NCBI GenBank assembly: GCA_001787455.1
Contig: MFXA01000051.1
Span: 3,688-8,735 of the forward strand
Direction of reading: 5' to 3'
Source of the DNA: Candidatus Peregrinibacteria bacterium RIFCSPLOWO2_01_FULL_39_12
GTDB lineage: Bacteria > Patescibacteriota > Gracilibacteria > UBA1369 > LOWO2-01-FULL-3
Length of the DNA stretch: 5,048 nt
Below are positions 4,786-5,048 of this stretch, piece after piece. Every line of letters starts with the position of its first letter. Position 1 is the stretch's first letter. The position numbers and the translations under genes were made by a program. Below the pieces are notes generated by a model. That model had not been told where the DNA came from. It searched no databases and saw only the letters and a list, made by a program, of their open reading frames with translations.

Positions 4786-5048
4786 AATAACCCCTTCAGA
4801 TTACAGTTATAGCGTAATTAATATCGGAGAGGATGGCGAAGATGCTTACGAAGCAATAATCCCAAAATTCCCAAATATTCATGCTTACGGGGATACTCCC
4901 GAGGAATTAAATGACGGAGTGATAGCAGCTATAGAACTCGAACTTGAAGATTTGGAAAAAGCCGGAAAAACGCCGCCGCCTCCTGATAAAAAATCAAATT
5001 TCAACGGCAAAATTCTTTTGCGCATTAATCCGGAAATTCACGAAAAAT
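4778..5048 (+). CDS. hicB: HicB-family antitoxin, 3' end beyond window
   Basis: From the ATG at 4778, 90 codons are open to the window edge with no stop. The N-terminal half is the partial RNase H-like HicB domain that binds and blocks HicA: YEAIIPKFPNIHAYGDTPEEL at 24-44 is split here as YEAIIPKFPN (24-33) and IHAYGDTPEEL (34-44), followed by an acidic helix (46-62), then GKTPPPPDK (63-71) and GKILLRINPEIHEK (77-90). The last segment is how HicB proteins enter a C-terminal ribbon-helix-helix DNA-binding domain, which lies outside the window. The ATG overlaps the last 8 nt of hicA (ATGGATAA), so translation is coupled and there is no Shine-Dalgarno motif. Acidic protein partnered with a basic toxin, as expected. 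Probably represses the promoter at 4512-4541. Confidence 0.9.
   Translation, partial: MDKITPSDYSYSVINIGEDGEDAYEAIIPKFPNIHAYGDTPEELNDGVIAAIELELEDLEKAGKTPPPPDKKSNFNGKILLRINPEIHEK

Overview
The window looks like chromosomal sequence from an AT-rich bacterium with small, tightly packed genes. The style (a WbbL-like family 2 glycosyltransferase, a stand-alone NnrD, a degraded metallo-beta-lactamase-fold protein of about 200 residues, no Shine-Dalgarno motif before any start) fits the Candidate Phyla Radiation/Patescibacteria. That placement is inference from protein style; the window has no rRNA or other marker. Enolase ends in TGA exactly where the family ends, so TGA is a stop and the TGA=Gly code of some CPR lineages does not apply.

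Layout, left to right. (1) 1-175: non-coding. It holds a promoter-like pair (44-72) and an AT-rich stem-loop (96-130) in the leader of the next gene. Bases 1-43 show nothing recognisable. (2) 176-1303 (+): family 2 glycosyltransferase with an in-frame insertion that carries a perfect DNA palindrome. (3) 1309-2160 (-): nnrD, and 2150-3451 (-): eno. They overlap by 11 nt and are read eno to nnrD, converging on the glycosyltransferase with only 5 bp between stop codons. (4) 3452-3594: divergent intergenic region with a good sigma70-like promoter to the right and a weaker candidate to the left. (5) 3595-4197 (+): metallo-beta-lactamase-fold protein that has lost its metal ligands, followed after 4 nt by tRNA-Arg(CCT) (4202-4276). 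(6) 4277-4557: non-coding and rich in structure: an 11-bp hairpin just after the tRNA, a 122-nt imperfect inverted repeat whose loop is partly antisense to the tRNA anticodon arm, an intrinsic terminator, and the promoter/operator of the next operon. (7) 4558-5048 (+): hicA toxin and hicB antitoxin, overlapping by 8 nt, with hicB cut by the window end.

Functionally there are four units: cell-surface glycan synthesis (glycosyltransferase), glycolysis plus NAD(P)HX repair (eno-nnrD), a probable co-transcript of a pseudoenzyme and a tRNA, and a type II toxin-antitoxin module. Most of this is ordinary. The parts that known families do not explain are the inverted repeat at 4315-4436 with its tRNA-complementary loop, the ligand-less MBL-fold protein, and the palindromic insertion in the glycosyltransferase.
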